From contig DAIDAG010000066.1 of assembly GCA_027310725.1 (NCBI GenBank), forward strand, positions 32,828 to 96,827: 64,000 nt of DNA. The letters are read 5' to 3'. The notes beneath the pieces were generated by a model, which saw only the letters and a program-made list of their open reading frames with translations, had not been told where the DNA came from and searched no databases. The first letter of the stretch is position 1; the number at the start of each line of letters is the position of its first letter. Of this stretch, positions 29,126 to 39,711 are shown piece by piece. The DNA is from Sideroxydans sp. GTDB taxonomy: Bacteria; Pseudomonadota; Gammaproteobacteria; Burkholderiales; Gallionellaceae. The position numbers and the translations under genes are program-made.

Positions 29126-31132
29126 TTACCGCTCCGTAAAAATGCAATTGACTGCCTCGAATAGCGCACTGAATCTGGTTATCGTGTTTTTATCAAGTTT
29201 CTTTGGTGGAGCGCTGCCAAACGTCGAAGCCACCAAGTAGTGGTTGAAACCTCCCGATGGCCGAAGCGTGATGCCTTTTTCTGCCAGTGCTCGTTCGATT
29301 TGGTGAATGATTCGATCACCTTTTGGAAGGTCTGAAACCTGGAGTGAATTTTCCCCCAATTGCTTGGCATAAGTCTTATTGAAATAGTTCAAATACATTT
29401 CTGGATCGAGAAGATCCTCAACATCTGTTGCGATAGTGTTTTTTCCCAAATTTGAAATATCGCGGAATTGAGAAACGTTGAAGACAGACTTCTGAGCGAG
29501 CAGTTTCTGCCTGACCATTTCTTCCAGCCGTTGTTCAGGGCTACCGCTGTAGTCATGCAGTATGGACAACTCCAAACCGCTTGCTCCCAGCAGCGACACG
29601 AATGTTGCCAGGTTGCTGAGACCGCCAACTGGCACGATCGTTACATCATCTTTAAGCCCTTTACCACCTTGAGCTTCCAGTAGAGCCGACATACATTGGA
29701 GATAAGTCAATTCGGACGGGCCTTCCACAAGCAAATTCTGCTTCGAGATGAAAAGATTTTGGGCAATCGTCCATCCTAGTGCCGCTTGCAGCGGGAAGAT
29801 TGTCCGCTGATCCGAGTCGGATAGATTATCGGAAATCACCGTCCCTACATTATCTTTGTCCTCGACAACACGCACTTGATGTAGCCTATTCGAGTTCACC
29901 ATAAACGGAGAGTGCGTGGTGTATAGCACCTGATGCTGTTTAGAGAGATTGTCTATGTAGCGTAAGAAGTCTGCCTGTGCCAAAGCATGCAGCGCCAATC
30001 CTGGTTCATCCAGCAGCAAGACAAGTTTTGCGGGTGTGGCTTTACCGCCAGGATCGAGTTGGTGCTGAACACTGTCGAACCAGACAAGGAAACTGAAAAA
30101 CCAGATGAACCCACGGCTCCGCTGATCGAATGGTGTGCTTACACCGCGATGGCGACGATTCTTGATGCGTAGATACAGATTGGGGCCATTATTGAATGGA
30201 GCCTCATCCGTTGTATCCGGCTTGATGTCCACCTCAACTTCAAGATCTTCATTTTGCTTCCAGAACTCCAACACTTGGTCGGTAAGACTTATTGATACTG
30301 CCTCGATCTTGGCTTTCATTGCTTCATAGCCAGAGGTACCAGAAATTTCGGTCAGATTGACATCCGCCATGCGCAGTAACGCCAGGACAGCTTGATGGTT
30401 TGGCTTGATATGTAACTGCGCATTGGCTGGATCGGACGTGGCCTTGGCAACTCTCTTGGCTAGATCATCAAGATTGAGCTTCCCCGGCAGGAGATCGTAG
30501 TCGCTGAAGTAGAGGAATTTTGGGATGTAGGTTTCGAGTCGTGACCAGACCTCGTGTTGAACAACATTATCCCACTTAGTTTTTGCGATCCGCGCCTGAA
30601 TTTCAGCCAGGAATGATTTATCTGCATCGGTGCGTTCGCCCGCAGCTAGCAATTCCGCTATCTGCCGCAATGATGACGCTTTCTTGATGTCTGATGCCGT
30701 GTCAGTGCTCAAGCCTGGAGTATTCGCCAATGCCAATATAACCGGCGCTTCTTTAACCGTCATTACAATATTGCGAGTATTGTCATATTTGTGGGCAACA
30801 GAAAACTGAAAATCTTGCGCAAGCGTTGTATGAAGTTCAGCATTGATTCTGGAAATTTGTTCAGTTGTTGGCCTATATGTCAGTGTGGTAGCGGCCTCTG
30901 GCGTGTCAGCGTGCCTTTTGGAGTACGCCGTGTAATCTTTGCGAGGATAGTCTTCGATGGGATTGAATTTCTCAGATCCCATCGCGTCATTCGACTTGTG
31001 CAATGCTTTTAGGAATACCGTTTTACCGGCTTCATTCATCCCCACGAACACCGTTACTTCGGGGTCGATAGCAATTGTTTGTTCAGTATTGATTGAGCGG
31101 AACGGGCCAACTTTTGCAGATACTAACTTCAT
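29126..31132 (-). CDS. OLD-family-like AAA ATPase with TOPRIM domain
   Basis: VTVFVGMNEAGKTVFLKAL (Walker A); LVLLLDEPGLALHALAQADFLRYI; TTHSPFM; LVEGPSELTYLQCMSALL...ELSILHDYS (TOPRIM). Confidence 0.82.
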   Translation of the reverse strand: MKLVSAKVGPFRSINTEQTIAIDPEVTVFVGMNEAGKTVFLKALHKSNDAMGSEKFNPIEDYPRKDYTAYSKRHADTPEAATTLTYRPTTEQISRINAELHTTLAQDFQFSVAHKYDNTRNIVMTVKEAPVILALANTPGLSTDTASDIKKASSLRQIAELLAAGERTDADKSFLAEIQARIAKTKWDNVVQHEVWSRLETYIPKFLYFSDYDLLPGKLNLDDLAKRVAKATSDPANAQLHIKPNHQAVLALLRMADVNLTEISGTSGYEAMKAKIEAVSISLTDQVLEFWKQNEDLEVEVDIKPDTTDEAPFNNGPNLYLRIKNRRHRGVSTPFDQRSRGFIWFFSFLVWFDSVQHQLDPGGKATPAKLVLLLDEPGLALHALAQADFLRYIDNLSKQHQVLYTTHSPFMVNSNRLHQVRVVEDKDNVGTVISDNLSDSDQRTIFPLQAALGWTIAQNLFISKQNLLVEGPSELTYLQCMSALLEAQGGKGLKDDVTIVPVGGLSNLATFVSLLGASGLELSILHDYSGSPEQRLEEMVRQKLLAQKSVFNVSQFRDISNLGKNTIATDVEDLLDPEMYLNYFNKTYAKQLGENSLQVSDLPKGDRIIHQIERALAEKGITLRPSGGFNHYLVASTFGSAPPKKLDKNTITRFSALFEAVNCIFTER

Positions 31133-31232
31133 TGCATATCTCCCGAGTAGATTAGTGCTGGATTATGACAAATTACTTGTCATTGCATCAAGAATATGGG
31201 AACTATTGCCATTCCAATTACGCAACCGGGCA

Positions 31233-31850
31233 CTATTCAATCAGATTGACCTTCACCTTGTTATAGTAAAGCAGATTGGCGCTGATACGCTTCTTCCAGC
31301 CTTCCTTCTTGATCACACCGACCGAGAAAATCCGCTTGGAATAGGGTACATGACTGTTGACGATCACCAAGCCTACCGGATAGCGATCGAAGAGGGCGTG
31401 CGCCAGGGATGGATCAAGTTCAAGCCATTCATCCATGCCTTGCTTTTTCAACCTCGGGTAAATGATCTTTGCATACGACTCGATGCATGAATCGATAGCT
31501 TCAGTCAGATCTGCCTTGGTTGAATGTTTTTCAATCCTCAACATCCCGATCTTGCCGTCAAGCAAATCAGACTCGAATGGCCTGGATTGACCATGTACAT
31601 CACCTGTCAACGCCACGTTCACATCCAGCACGCGGATGATTTTTTTATGTTTCTGTGCCCAGGATTGTGCATCGGCTAATCCTTCGCGTTTGGCGTCATC
31701 CCCATACAGCAAATTGCCGTTCAGGATTTGTGACAATTCGATATTCAGAACGCCGCTGGACAAAACGTCTTCATCGTCCAAGAATAAAGGCATGAACAAT
31801 CGAATGTTTTTTGGCTGCTTGCGTTTTGCGCTATTGATTTTATTTTCCAT
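31233..31850 (-). CDS. Hypothetical protein
   Basis: 205 aa ORF, operon orientation. Confidence 0.55.
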   Translation of the reverse strand: MENKINSAKRKQPKNIRLFMPLFLDDEDVLSSGVLNIELSQILNGNLLYGDDAKREGLADAQSWAQKHKKIIRVLDVNVALTGDVHGQSRPFESDLLDGKIGMLRIEKHSTKADLTEAIDSCIESYAKIIYPRLKKQGMDEWLELDPSLAHALFDRYPVGLVIVNSHVPYSKRIFSVGVIKKEGWKKRISANLLYYNKVKVNLIE

Positions 31851-32010
31851 AATGACCCTCCGTCTCTTTTTTGTATTGACTAAAGTTACACCAAAACATA
31901 GAATAGGGCAAGTAGAGCATTAAATTGCTATTTAATCAACCTAATAAGATGTAAACAATTATGCGTTTACAATTTGTTTGCATTGCATTGATAATGATTG
32001 CGTTAAAGAG

Positions 32011-32559
32011 GAGGTCAACATGACAACACCTAAAAACACCCCTAAAAAGAAAAAAAGTGATCGCATTACAGGGCAGATGCTGATCGATCTGATGATGCAG
32101 AATCAGCTCTCTCAAATGGAAATGTGCAAACTTTTCGGGATCAGCGTATCGAGGCTGGGCAACGTCTATGGTGCCCCGCAAGAACCGATTCAAGATCCTG
32201 TGACATGCTACCTGTATCGGCAGTACATGGAACATCCAGAATTGATCGGTCGAGACATTATCGACATCAAGAAATTCTACGAGGACATCGGCGGCGCCGA
32301 TGCAGTAAGTGGCTCGGATTTTTCGTTGATCATGGGGCGCGAGTTGTCGGCCTACGTTCGCTGGTTTAGTGGCAGCAAACCATCTACCTCAGTAAGGGTA
32401 TTGATTCAGAATGCCATGAAACTCAACGGCAACGGGAGCATTGAGGCATTTGAAGCTATTAAGAAATTGTGCCACACGGAAGGGCGCGCACGCGGTATTG
32501 ATGTGCTCTCCGGACATGGGCACGGACGCGGTTGGGGCGCGGTGACTGATAAAGATTGA
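32011..32559 (+). CDS. Putative HTH DNA-binding protein of the conjugative element
   Basis: GQMLIDLMMQNQLSQMEMCKLFGISVSRLGNVYG reads as HTH; divergent from neighbours; start MTTPKN. Confidence 0.5.
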   Translation, partial: EVNMTTPKNTPKKKKSDRITGQMLIDLMMQNQLSQMEMCKLFGISVSRLGNVYGAPQEPIQDPVTCYLYRQYMEHPELIGRDIIDIKKFYEDIGGADAVSGSDFSLIMGRELSAYVRWFSGSKPSTSVRVLIQNAMKLNGNGSIEAFEAIKKLCHTEGRARGIDVLSGHGHGRGWGAVTDKD

Positions 32560-32562
32560 GTC

Positions 32563-32584
32563 ACCCCGCCCCCGGGCGGGTTCT
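32563..32584. terminator. GC-rich hairpin between convergent genes (CCCGCC..GGGCGGG)
   Basis: CCCCGCCCCCGGGCGGGTTCT between stop codons of 32559(+) and 32583(-); weak U tract. Confidence 0.4.
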
Positions 32585-33152
32585 ACTCGCTGGCGCTCCC
32601 AGCGTCCTCGGCGACCGGCACCCCGAATTCCTCGGCAAGATCGCGAAAACGTTCTGGAACGCCACCGGTAGCAGTATTTGCTTCGTGATCATCGAAGTTG
32701 TAAATCATGCAGTCGACATCAGCATCGAACTTTACCTGGACATTTCCCCCGGACACCACGACCAGAATACGGCTTCCCGGCTTGGCCGGCTTTGGCTGAC
32801 TGGCAATCATCTTGGCGATCGAGTCCAGTTCGCCTGACATCTGACCAATTGATTTTCCGAGCGTTGCTAATTGCGCCGCTACGCTGCTGATTTGGGCGTC
32901 CGTTGTGAGCGGAGTGCCATCGTCAGCGCTGGCGGCGGGAAGGGCACCTGATGCGAGTTCTTTGGCTTTCGACGCAGCGTCCGTTGCTGCATTCTTGATC
33001 GTTGCAACATCGAGCGTCTTGGCTTTTGCGGCAACGGACGCTGCTACGTTCTTGACCTTGTCCAGGTCAATGTTCTTGGCCGACTCAACAGTTGACGCGG
33101 CCAGTGACCTCGCCTTGTTTCCAAGTGCTCCAAGATTCAATTTGTTCAGCAT
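32583..33152 (-). CDS. Hypothetical Ala/Lys-rich amphipathic-helix protein
   Basis: Ala/Lys periodicity; upstream of T4CP gene in the downstream direction. Confidence 0.5.
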   Translation of the reverse strand: MLNKLNLGALGNKARSLAASTVESAKNIDLDKVKNVAASVAAKAKTLDVATIKNAATDAASKAKELASGALPAASADDGTPLTTDAQISSVAAQLATLGKSIGQMSGELDSIAKMIASQPKPAKPGSRILVVVSGGNVQVKFDADVDCMIYNFDDHEANTATGGVPERFRDLAEEFGVPVAEDAGSASE

Positions 33153-33187
33153 CTCATGCTCCTTTCGTTAGTAGATATGGCGTTGCA

Positions 33188-35710
33188 CTAGCGCAACATC
33201 GGGGTGAAATCGTCGAACATCGCCAGAACGTCCTCTGCCGATGAAACCGCTGCAGGCGGCACTTCCGCGCCTTGCCCGGCTTCCTTGAAACGACTCGACT
33301 CCTGTGCGAGAACCCTGATCTTTTCTAATTCCGATTCAACCATCGTGTTGTCAGCCGGAGTCAGTACCTTTCCGTCCGCCGGCATACCTGAAGTGGTCGA
33401 AATAGCAGTCTTGAGTTCAGATTTAACATCCTGGCTAAAATCTACGCGCCACTCACCCTGTTCGCCGACAGCACTGGTCGCACCAGTATTCCAATCAGGT
33501 TCTGACGCGTCTGCAGGCGTCTTCGCCTTGTCGATAACGATTGCCGGCGGCTGAATTGACGGTTTTGCTTCTTCGATCTGAGCAGATGGCGCAACAGCCT
33601 TCGTCGTTGTCTCGCCATCATTAAGCTTTGCATCTGTCGTGCCAACCTTCATTGCTTCAAGCGCCTTGATGAAGAGATATGCGCCGCGATCGGCAGGATT
33701 GGTATTGGGCACGTTCTTCAACGCCAGGGACGCCTTTTTAAGCGCGTGGAATACCGGATCCGACTCGGCGCTGTACACGCTTTGATCCTTCCAGTTCACA
33801 GTCCCTGAATTCAGGATCGTGTAAATCACCGCCGACGGACTTTCTTCTTTGTCGGCGTAGGGTTTCGATACCGACATCAAGCGGCTGAATTCAGGGATAG
33901 CGATTGGCAAGAACGTGTTGATACGGATGTTGACTTTCTTTTTGTCGAACTTGTAATGCATGAACAAGTTGAACGACTTGAAGCGAATCACCTTGTCCGC
34001 ATAGAGCATCACGCCGTCACCGGCACCCAGCTTCTTGAGTTCCTGCAAGGAAATGCGGCTTACCTCCTCGATCGTCGCGTTCTGCGTCTTGTCGTACTGC
34101 CCGGCAGCGGTCACAGCGGAGGCTTCGCCCATCTCGAAACCGGACAGTCGCGCAACATGCGCTTTGCCAGCGGCTTTCTCGAAGATCTCGAAGGTTTCCT
34201 TTGGGTCTTCCAGCTTGAGCGATACCTTGATCCTGGTATTCGCGATCATCGACTCGACCTCGTTCTTGTTGTTTTTCGCCATCGCCTGAAAATCCTGGCC
34301 GGCGGCAATAAGCGCGATCTGCAGCGAGCGTCCCTGTGCGAACATCAGGTCAATGCCCGGGGCAAAGTAATACCCCAACTCATCCATGACTAAATAGAAC
34401 GGCCTGTCGGTATTTGTCGGACGATTATCAACGACTGTCTCATAGTCGCCTTCGATCTCGTAGCCCAGGTTCTCCGACATCATCATCTTGGCCGAGGCCA
34501 CCTGCATCTTGCCCAGGTTTCCCGCTTCCTCAACGCCTTTCTCAAGGGTTGGAATCATTGTGAAGCTGATGCGGTTGTTCAGGATGGTGTCCTGAGTATC
34601 GAATTCCGGGATCTCGTCACCAAAGATGTCGTTGTAGGTGTCGGTCATCAAACCGAGCGTGCGGGTGAACTGCCCCGTCAAATAGCCATGCTGCAACAGC
34701 GTATCGGACGACTGCGCCTTACCCTTTTTGGCTAACTGCCACGAGAATCCTGGCAGACCGGACGACAGATAACTGCGGATCGCAGCGGCGGCAGTCGGGG
34801 GAATGTCCTCACGCATCGCCAACTTAATGACGTTGTCGAGCGACATCATTTCGCGAATGGCGGAAACCGACATCAACATATCGCCCTTGGCGCGCAAGAA
34901 TGCAATGGTCTGTACCAGCGCGTTCTTCATGTTGATCGCCTTGGCCTGCCATTGCGCGCCGTCGCCAGTCGCTTTCTCCATAATGGAGTCGATGATCTGG
35001 TTGATGGTCTCGTGATTTGCGGTACTGAACGGGTTCCAGGTATTCGACACTCGGGACTTACGAATGCCGACCTTTAACTTGTTCACCATTTCCTTGAATC
35101 TGTCCTGACCACCGCGCATGTAGTTCAGGATCAGCACATCATCTTCACGCCAGAACATCCACGCCATGACGAAGATGTTGGCCGTGACATCGATCTGCGC
35201 CTTGCCGTCCGTCATTGAGAAGCCGGAACCCCAGCAGAGCGGGTTGAATAACATGGATAGCAGGGCTTGGGTCTTGCCGGCGCCGGTCGTACCCATGTAA
35301 ATTCGATGTGCCCGAGCATCTGTGTCGGAAGCCCAGATTTCCCGTGTTTGATCGATAGTGGCGCCTTTGCGCTCAACACCAACGAATTCGATACCGGAGG
35401 CCGGTCTCAGCCCGGCATTGTCATCAATGGAAGACGGATCCATGTGCTTTGTCCATGCCGGATACCGAATCGGCATGCGCACACGGGAAATCGTCATGTT
35501 CCACCAGCCGGAGAGGGTGATTCCGACCAGGATCAGGAGGGGAATGATCGTGGGCAGCATGATTCCTGCGAAGACAATGCCCAGCAGCACGTTGCGCATC
35601 ACGTGATGTTTGAGCAGGAAATCGCGTACGCGCTGTTCGGAAGACCGCCCATCGACGTAGATGATGCGGTCATTCAGTTCCTGATTTCGTTCAACTCCAC
35701 TCGAAGACAT
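33188..35710 (-). CDS. Type IV coupling protein, DotL/IcmO (IncI TrbC-like)
   Basis: IYMGTTGAGKTQALLSMLFNPLCWGSGFSMTDGK; FYLVMDELGYYFAPGIDLMFAQGRSLQIALIAAGQDFQAM. Confidence 0.85.
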   Translation of the reverse strand: MSSSGVERNQELNDRIIYVDGRSSEQRVRDFLLKHHVMRNVLLGIVFAGIMLPTIIPLLILVGITLSGWWNMTISRVRMPIRYPAWTKHMDPSSIDDNAGLRPASGIEFVGVERKGATIDQTREIWASDTDARAHRIYMGTTGAGKTQALLSMLFNPLCWGSGFSMTDGKAQIDVTANIFVMAWMFWREDDVLILNYMRGGQDRFKEMVNKLKVGIRKSRVSNTWNPFSTANHETINQIIDSIMEKATGDGAQWQAKAINMKNALVQTIAFLRAKGDMLMSVSAIREMMSLDNVIKLAMREDIPPTAAAAIRSYLSSGLPGFSWQLAKKGKAQSSDTLLQHGYLTGQFTRTLGLMTDTYNDIFGDEIPEFDTQDTILNNRISFTMIPTLEKGVEEAGNLGKMQVASAKMMMSENLGYEIEGDYETVVDNRPTNTDRPFYLVMDELGYYFAPGIDLMFAQGRSLQIALIAAGQDFQAMAKNNKNEVESMIANTRIKVSLKLEDPKETFEIFEKAAGKAHVARLSGFEMGEASAVTAAGQYDKTQNATIEEVSRISLQELKKLGAGDGVMLYADKVIRFKSFNLFMHYKFDKKKVNIRINTFLPIAIPEFSRLMSVSKPYADKEESPSAVIYTILNSGTVNWKDQSVYSAESDPVFHALKKASLALKNVPNTNPADRGAYLFIKALEAMKVGTTDAKLNDGETTTKAVAPSAQIEEAKPSIQPPAIVIDKAKTPADASEPDWNTGATSAVGEQGEWRVDFSQDVKSELKTAISTTSGMPADGKVLTPADNTMVESELEKIRVLAQESSRFKEAGQGAEVPPAAVSSAEDVLAMFDDFTPMLR

Positions 35711-35717
35711 GCTGCGT

Positions 35718-36896
35718 CTAGTTTTGTTGTTCGAGGAATTGGATCATTTCCTTTTCGCTATCGAAGCCGCCAGGATGAACCACGCCGGCCTCGTTGATCA
35801 CCGTCGGCGTGCCGGCTTCCCGAAGATTGAGGGAGTTGAAGAAATTGACTGCCCTAGATGGCGCGGCCTCTCCAACACTGCACGATTCGCCTCCGGTCAC
35901 TTTTTCGTTCGTGATGCTCTCGTGCCACGCGCGGCCACGATTTTTTGCGCACGCGATCTGGCTGACCAGGGCGCGTGCTTCACCATGCAGGGGGGTAGGG
36001 AATAGGTGCATCTCGAATCCCTCCCGAGATGCGACCTTCTCCAGCAACGGTTCAAATTTCTTGCACCACGGGCACACCGGATCCGAGAAGACGTAGAAGC
36101 GATGCTGCGGAGCATCGGCCTTGCCGGTTACAATCTCTATCTCCCTGGGGGGAGGGAGCGGAGGTGTTTGCTGCGTTATAGCCTGTTGCGGAGGCTGGGC
36201 TTGCGCCTGTGCCAGCATCGCCTCCGCTTGCCGGTAGGAAGCGGCGTCATTCGCCGCCGCGCGGGCTGCATCCGGATCGGAGGGGTGAGTCAGCATGGCG
36301 ATCGTGGAAAATACGCCAAAGGCCGCGAACCCATAGAGAGCAAGGCGCCCAATAATTACTGCATATTTATTTAATGCACCAAATTTTTGGCCGGACAATT
36401 TCTCCCTGAAATTGCTCTTGATGGCAGGAACGGCAGTGCTGTGGTTCGATCCAGCATGGTTTCGCTTCATCCTGACCAGCATCTGTTCGCGTGGCTCCAG
36501 CAAGTCTTCGACTGGAATCGCGAACAGGTTGTTTTTGGAGATCCATTTCAACGCAGCGCGGATCGCCTTGCTGCTGATTTCGTCATACTGACCCACCAAT
36601 GGGATCAGCACTCCCTCATGCGGCGATCCCAACGGCTTGATGCTTTCAAGACGGTACCCAGCCCGGGTATTGATCAGGGCGGTTACGCGCCGCGCCATAT
36701 CGGCAGAGAGCGAATCCGGTTCGATTTCTTCAAATGAGCAGCCGTCCGGCGCGGACACAAGTTCAGACCCGAAACGATCAACATCCTTGATGCTGATGAC
36801 CAGCTCGTTTGCAGAGGGCATTCCGATCAGGGCAAATATCTTCTCTGCGGCCGCCGCGCTGACCAGAATGTTGGTAATTTTGAGTGCTTTCTTCAT
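35718..36896 (-). CDS. DsbC/DsbG-like disulfide isomerase domain protein (IncI TrbB-like)
   Basis: RFYVFSDPVCPWCKKFEPLLEKVASREGFEMHLFPTPLHGEA. Confidence 0.8.
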   Translation of the reverse strand: MKKALKITNILVSAAAAEKIFALIGMPSANELVISIKDVDRFGSELVSAPDGCSFEEIEPDSLSADMARRVTALINTRAGYRLESIKPLGSPHEGVLIPLVGQYDEISSKAIRAALKWISKNNLFAIPVEDLLEPREQMLVRMKRNHAGSNHSTAVPAIKSNFREKLSGQKFGALNKYAVIIGRLALYGFAAFGVFSTIAMLTHPSDPDAARAAANDAASYRQAEAMLAQAQAQPPQQAITQQTPPLPPPREIEIVTGKADAPQHRFYVFSDPVCPWCKKFEPLLEKVASREGFEMHLFPTPLHGEARALVSQIACAKNRGRAWHESITNEKVTGGESCSVGEAAPSRAVNFFNSLNLREAGTPTVINEAGVVHPGGFDSEKEMIQFLEQQN

Positions 36897-36910
36897 AAAT
36901 GGCTCCTTGG

Positions 36911-38143
36911 TTAAACTTCCGGTATGCGTCCAAATTCGGTCTCGCGTTCGCGTTCGCGCTGCGTCATCAATTCGCGTTCGGACACCATATTTGCTTCAAA
37001 CAATCGTTTTTCGAGCGCGGCAGCAGCTTCATGCATGCACGGAGCGAACACGATCTGGTTCATCCCCATCATGGTCACGGAAGCCCAATACTGAGCAAAT
37101 GCGGCAGAGCCTTCCGCGTACCCCTTGGCAATCAAACTTTTTGATACGCCATACAGTGCATAAAAAAGAGGGCGGTCGATCAATTTGAGCCAGATGAATT
37201 CGGACGGAGCAAGTTTTCCATCCTTGCGGGCTTCCTGCAGCAACTGCATCAGGAATACTTTCTCAAATGGAAAGAAGGCCGCGATTCGCTGAATCTCGTT
37301 ACGCTTGAATAGCATGTCGAATTCCTGCATGACTTCCGTAAATTCAAACGCGGGCGTGCAATCCGTGTCGTTCACTTTCTCCGTTTTTGACGGATCGCAG
37401 GACAAATTGATCGTATCCTGCATACGCTTTGCCTTATTGCGTCCTTCTTCTCCGCGATACAGTATCCGCGTCATGAAGATGACGGCCAGAGCTTTATAGT
37501 GTGGCTTGAGTTTCGCCACATCGAATTGCGCGCCGAGCTGCGTTTCGAATACCTTGATGGTCTTCTCGTAATCCATCAAAACCTTGTCGTTTTCCTTCTT
37601 GAGAAGGTCGAAACGACTTGCAAACTCATCGGGCGTCAACGCGCGAAACAGGTTCTTGTGCCGCTCGATGTTGTGATCGCGCCAATACTCCGTAAACCTG
37701 ACTACAGGAACGATGCACGGGTTGGTCAACGATTGCAGCTTCATCAACTGCCAATGGTCATGCAGGCTTTCCAGCCTGCGCAGAACATGGCTATGTATCT
37801 TCCATGCCGAATATCCGAGTACGATCAGAAAAGGGATATAGATCACGCTCGCGGCGTTGATCACCCTGAATAGATCATCAAGCGTTACGCGCGAAATGTT
37901 CGATGCGAGCAGAACGATCTCCTGCGTGTTCTTCGCGAAATATGCGATCCCGAGCTTCGTGGTGATCCACGACATCGGCATGTTCAAGTAATAGGCATAT
38001 TTGAGCAGGAACCTGGCCGTCTGATCGTGGTAGGTTAGCCACGCAGAGAAAAACAGCAATGCCAGAATGCCGGCCATCATACCCAGCCCTGTACCGATGC
38101 CGACCTTGCCGGAATTTCCTCGATCGTTCGCGCTTACGGCCAT
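36911..38143 (-). CDS. DotM/IcmP-like T4SS protein (IncI TrbA-like)
   Basis: N-terminal TM segments, cytoplasmic ALTPDEFASRFDLLKKEN; position next to DotL. Confidence 0.65.
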   Translation of the reverse strand: MAVSANDRGNSGKVGIGTGLGMMAGILALLFFSAWLTYHDQTARFLLKYAYYLNMPMSWITTKLGIAYFAKNTQEIVLLASNISRVTLDDLFRVINAASVIYIPFLIVLGYSAWKIHSHVLRRLESLHDHWQLMKLQSLTNPCIVPVVRFTEYWRDHNIERHKNLFRALTPDEFASRFDLLKKENDKVLMDYEKTIKVFETQLGAQFDVAKLKPHYKALAVIFMTRILYRGEEGRNKAKRMQDTINLSCDPSKTEKVNDTDCTPAFEFTEVMQEFDMLFKRNEIQRIAAFFPFEKVFLMQLLQEARKDGKLAPSEFIWLKLIDRPLFYALYGVSKSLIAKGYAEGSAAFAQYWASVTMMGMNQIVFAPCMHEAAAALEKRLFEANMVSERELMTQRERERETEFGRIPEV

Positions 38144-38144
38144 T

Positions 38145-38636
38145 TTAGTAAGCGCTCCAATTTGTATGACGCGTCAGCCATTGAATATGGTTGGCGATCT
38201 TTCGCTGGTATGACTCATTCAGGCTGGGTGTGTTGGAATGATAATTTCCAACGCCAACCCAAAAACTATTGCCATCCTTTAATGCATAAACAATTTCATT
38301 GCTCAATATCCAGGTGCCCACTTTGATGTTGTAGCAGGCATCGTGTGTAATGTAATGCTCGACGTTCGCAATTCCGTATTTATTCGCCAATTCCTTGTGC
38401 CATACGGTATTGATCTGCATGAGACCGACATCTTTTGTTTCTTTAACTTGCCCGGTCTTTTTGTCGATTCTGCGATTGATCCTGAGCGCGTTTCGATTGC
38501 CGCTCGATTCGTCCCTGATGATGGCTAACACCAGAATTCGAGGCACCTGATACGTCCTGGCTGCTTCCACAACGCAATGCATGATCTCCCGGTCATAGGG
38601 CAACGGGAGATGGGAGGGGGGTGCTTGGTAGTCCAC
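38145..38636 (-). CDS. Lytic transglycosylase (SLT-like)
   Basis: AIIRDESSGNRNALRINR...DVGLMQINTVWHKEL...ACYNIKVGTWIL. Confidence 0.85.
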   Translation of the reverse strand: MDYQAPPSHLPLPYDREIMHCVVEAARTYQVPRILVLAIIRDESSGNRNALRINRRIDKKTGQVKETKDVGLMQINTVWHKELANKYGIANVEHYITHDACYNIKVGTWILSNEIVYALKDGNSFWVGVGNYHSNTPSLNESYQRKIANHIQWLTRHTNWSAY

Positions 38637-38647
38637 TGTTTCCCCTC

Positions 38648-39217
38648 TTACTTCCAGATGGCAAAGAAGCCGGGTTGAGACAGATACGTCTGCAGGTCAA
38701 TCAACTTTTGCTGTTTCAGTGTCTCTTCGTGACAGCCCCGGCGTAAAGCGAAGGCCACCAACGTAATTGCAGGGAAAAGTGAGAACAACGGAATGATGCT
38801 GTGCAACTTGAGCGAAATCAGAATTGATGACAAATACACGATCGCAGAGCCATAGGACTGGATGCGGCGCACCAGCCTGGCGTCATTTTGCATCTTGCGA
38901 ATTTCCTTTTGGGTATATGCATCGCGCATGCAAGTAGCGAAATCATCGCCGTGCAAAATCATTTTCTTCGTATGGCTGTAGATGGCAAAGCGGCTGGGCA
39001 GTCCATCTTCCTTGCCATCGTGAATATCGCGCAAGCGCATCTTGGATTCGCTATCCAGATATGAGTCGGTAACTTCCGATTTGATACTGCGAATCCCCTT
39101 GGCAGCTTTCTGAAATGTGCCAATCGTTCTTTTGAGAGCATGATAGCCAGAAACAACGCTCACAACTTTGACGATTGTTTTCCGTTTGCTGCCGGGTTCT
39201 TTCACTTCATTTGTCAT
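38648..39217 (-). CDS. Hypothetical membrane protein
   Basis: Two TM segments IVYLSSILISLKLHSIIPLFSLFPAITLVAFAL. Confidence 0.6.
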   Translation of the reverse strand: MTNEVKEPGSKRKTIVKVVSVVSGYHALKRTIGTFQKAAKGIRSIKSEVTDSYLDSESKMRLRDIHDGKEDGLPSRFAIYSHTKKMILHGDDFATCMRDAYTQKEIRKMQNDARLVRRIQSYGSAIVYLSSILISLKLHSIIPLFSLFPAITLVAFALRRGCHEETLKQQKLIDLQTYLSQPGFFAIWK

Positions 39218-39711
39218 ACAGAATCCTCTTCATCACCAAACACATTGAAAGCGCGGTCTATGGTGTCTATGTCCGTCGCGCGCTGAGAAAGGTTGAACAC
39301 TTTGCGGCGAACCCCATCGATCCCGGCATTGAGGCGCTGCATCGAATCGAACGAGAAGCACTGATTCAATTCCATGACTAGGTAGAGATGCTGGATCCTG
39401 TTTTTGATAACAGGATCTTCAATGATCGCCATCATCATCTTCGGGTACTTGCGTCCGAGGAAGGCGATAAATTCCGGCGCACAGGTGATCTCCGTCGATT
39501 TCAGGATGGCCGTCAATGATTCGATGACCGCTAGGGACGACCGCACGGCGGGAGTAGCGCCGTTGATCGCGGACTGAAGGAGAAGCAGCCGTTCGCGAAT
39601 CTCGACCTCGTTGCCGCTAACGACATGGTTCTCGTGATATGAGATCGATTGCAGCCCAACCGCTCCAATCGCGGATTCGATCAGTTCTGCCAAAGGGGGT
39701 CTGTTGATCAT
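39214..39711 (-). CDS. Hypothetical protein
   Basis: 4-bp overlaps with both neighbours, operon-like. Confidence 0.6.
   Translation of the reverse strand: MINRPPLAELIESAIGAVGLQSISYHENHVVSGNEVEIRERLLLLQSAINGATPAVRSSLAVIESLTAILKSTEITCAPEFIAFLGRKYPKMMMAIIEDPVIKNRIQHLYLVMELNQCFSFDSMQRLNAGIDGVRRKVFNLSQRATDIDTIDRAFNVFGDEEDSV

Noticed and set aside
36374-36384. ATTTGGTGCAT as a promoter motif
   Set aside because: Located inside the DsbC-like CDS; counted as a hit but not proposed as functional.
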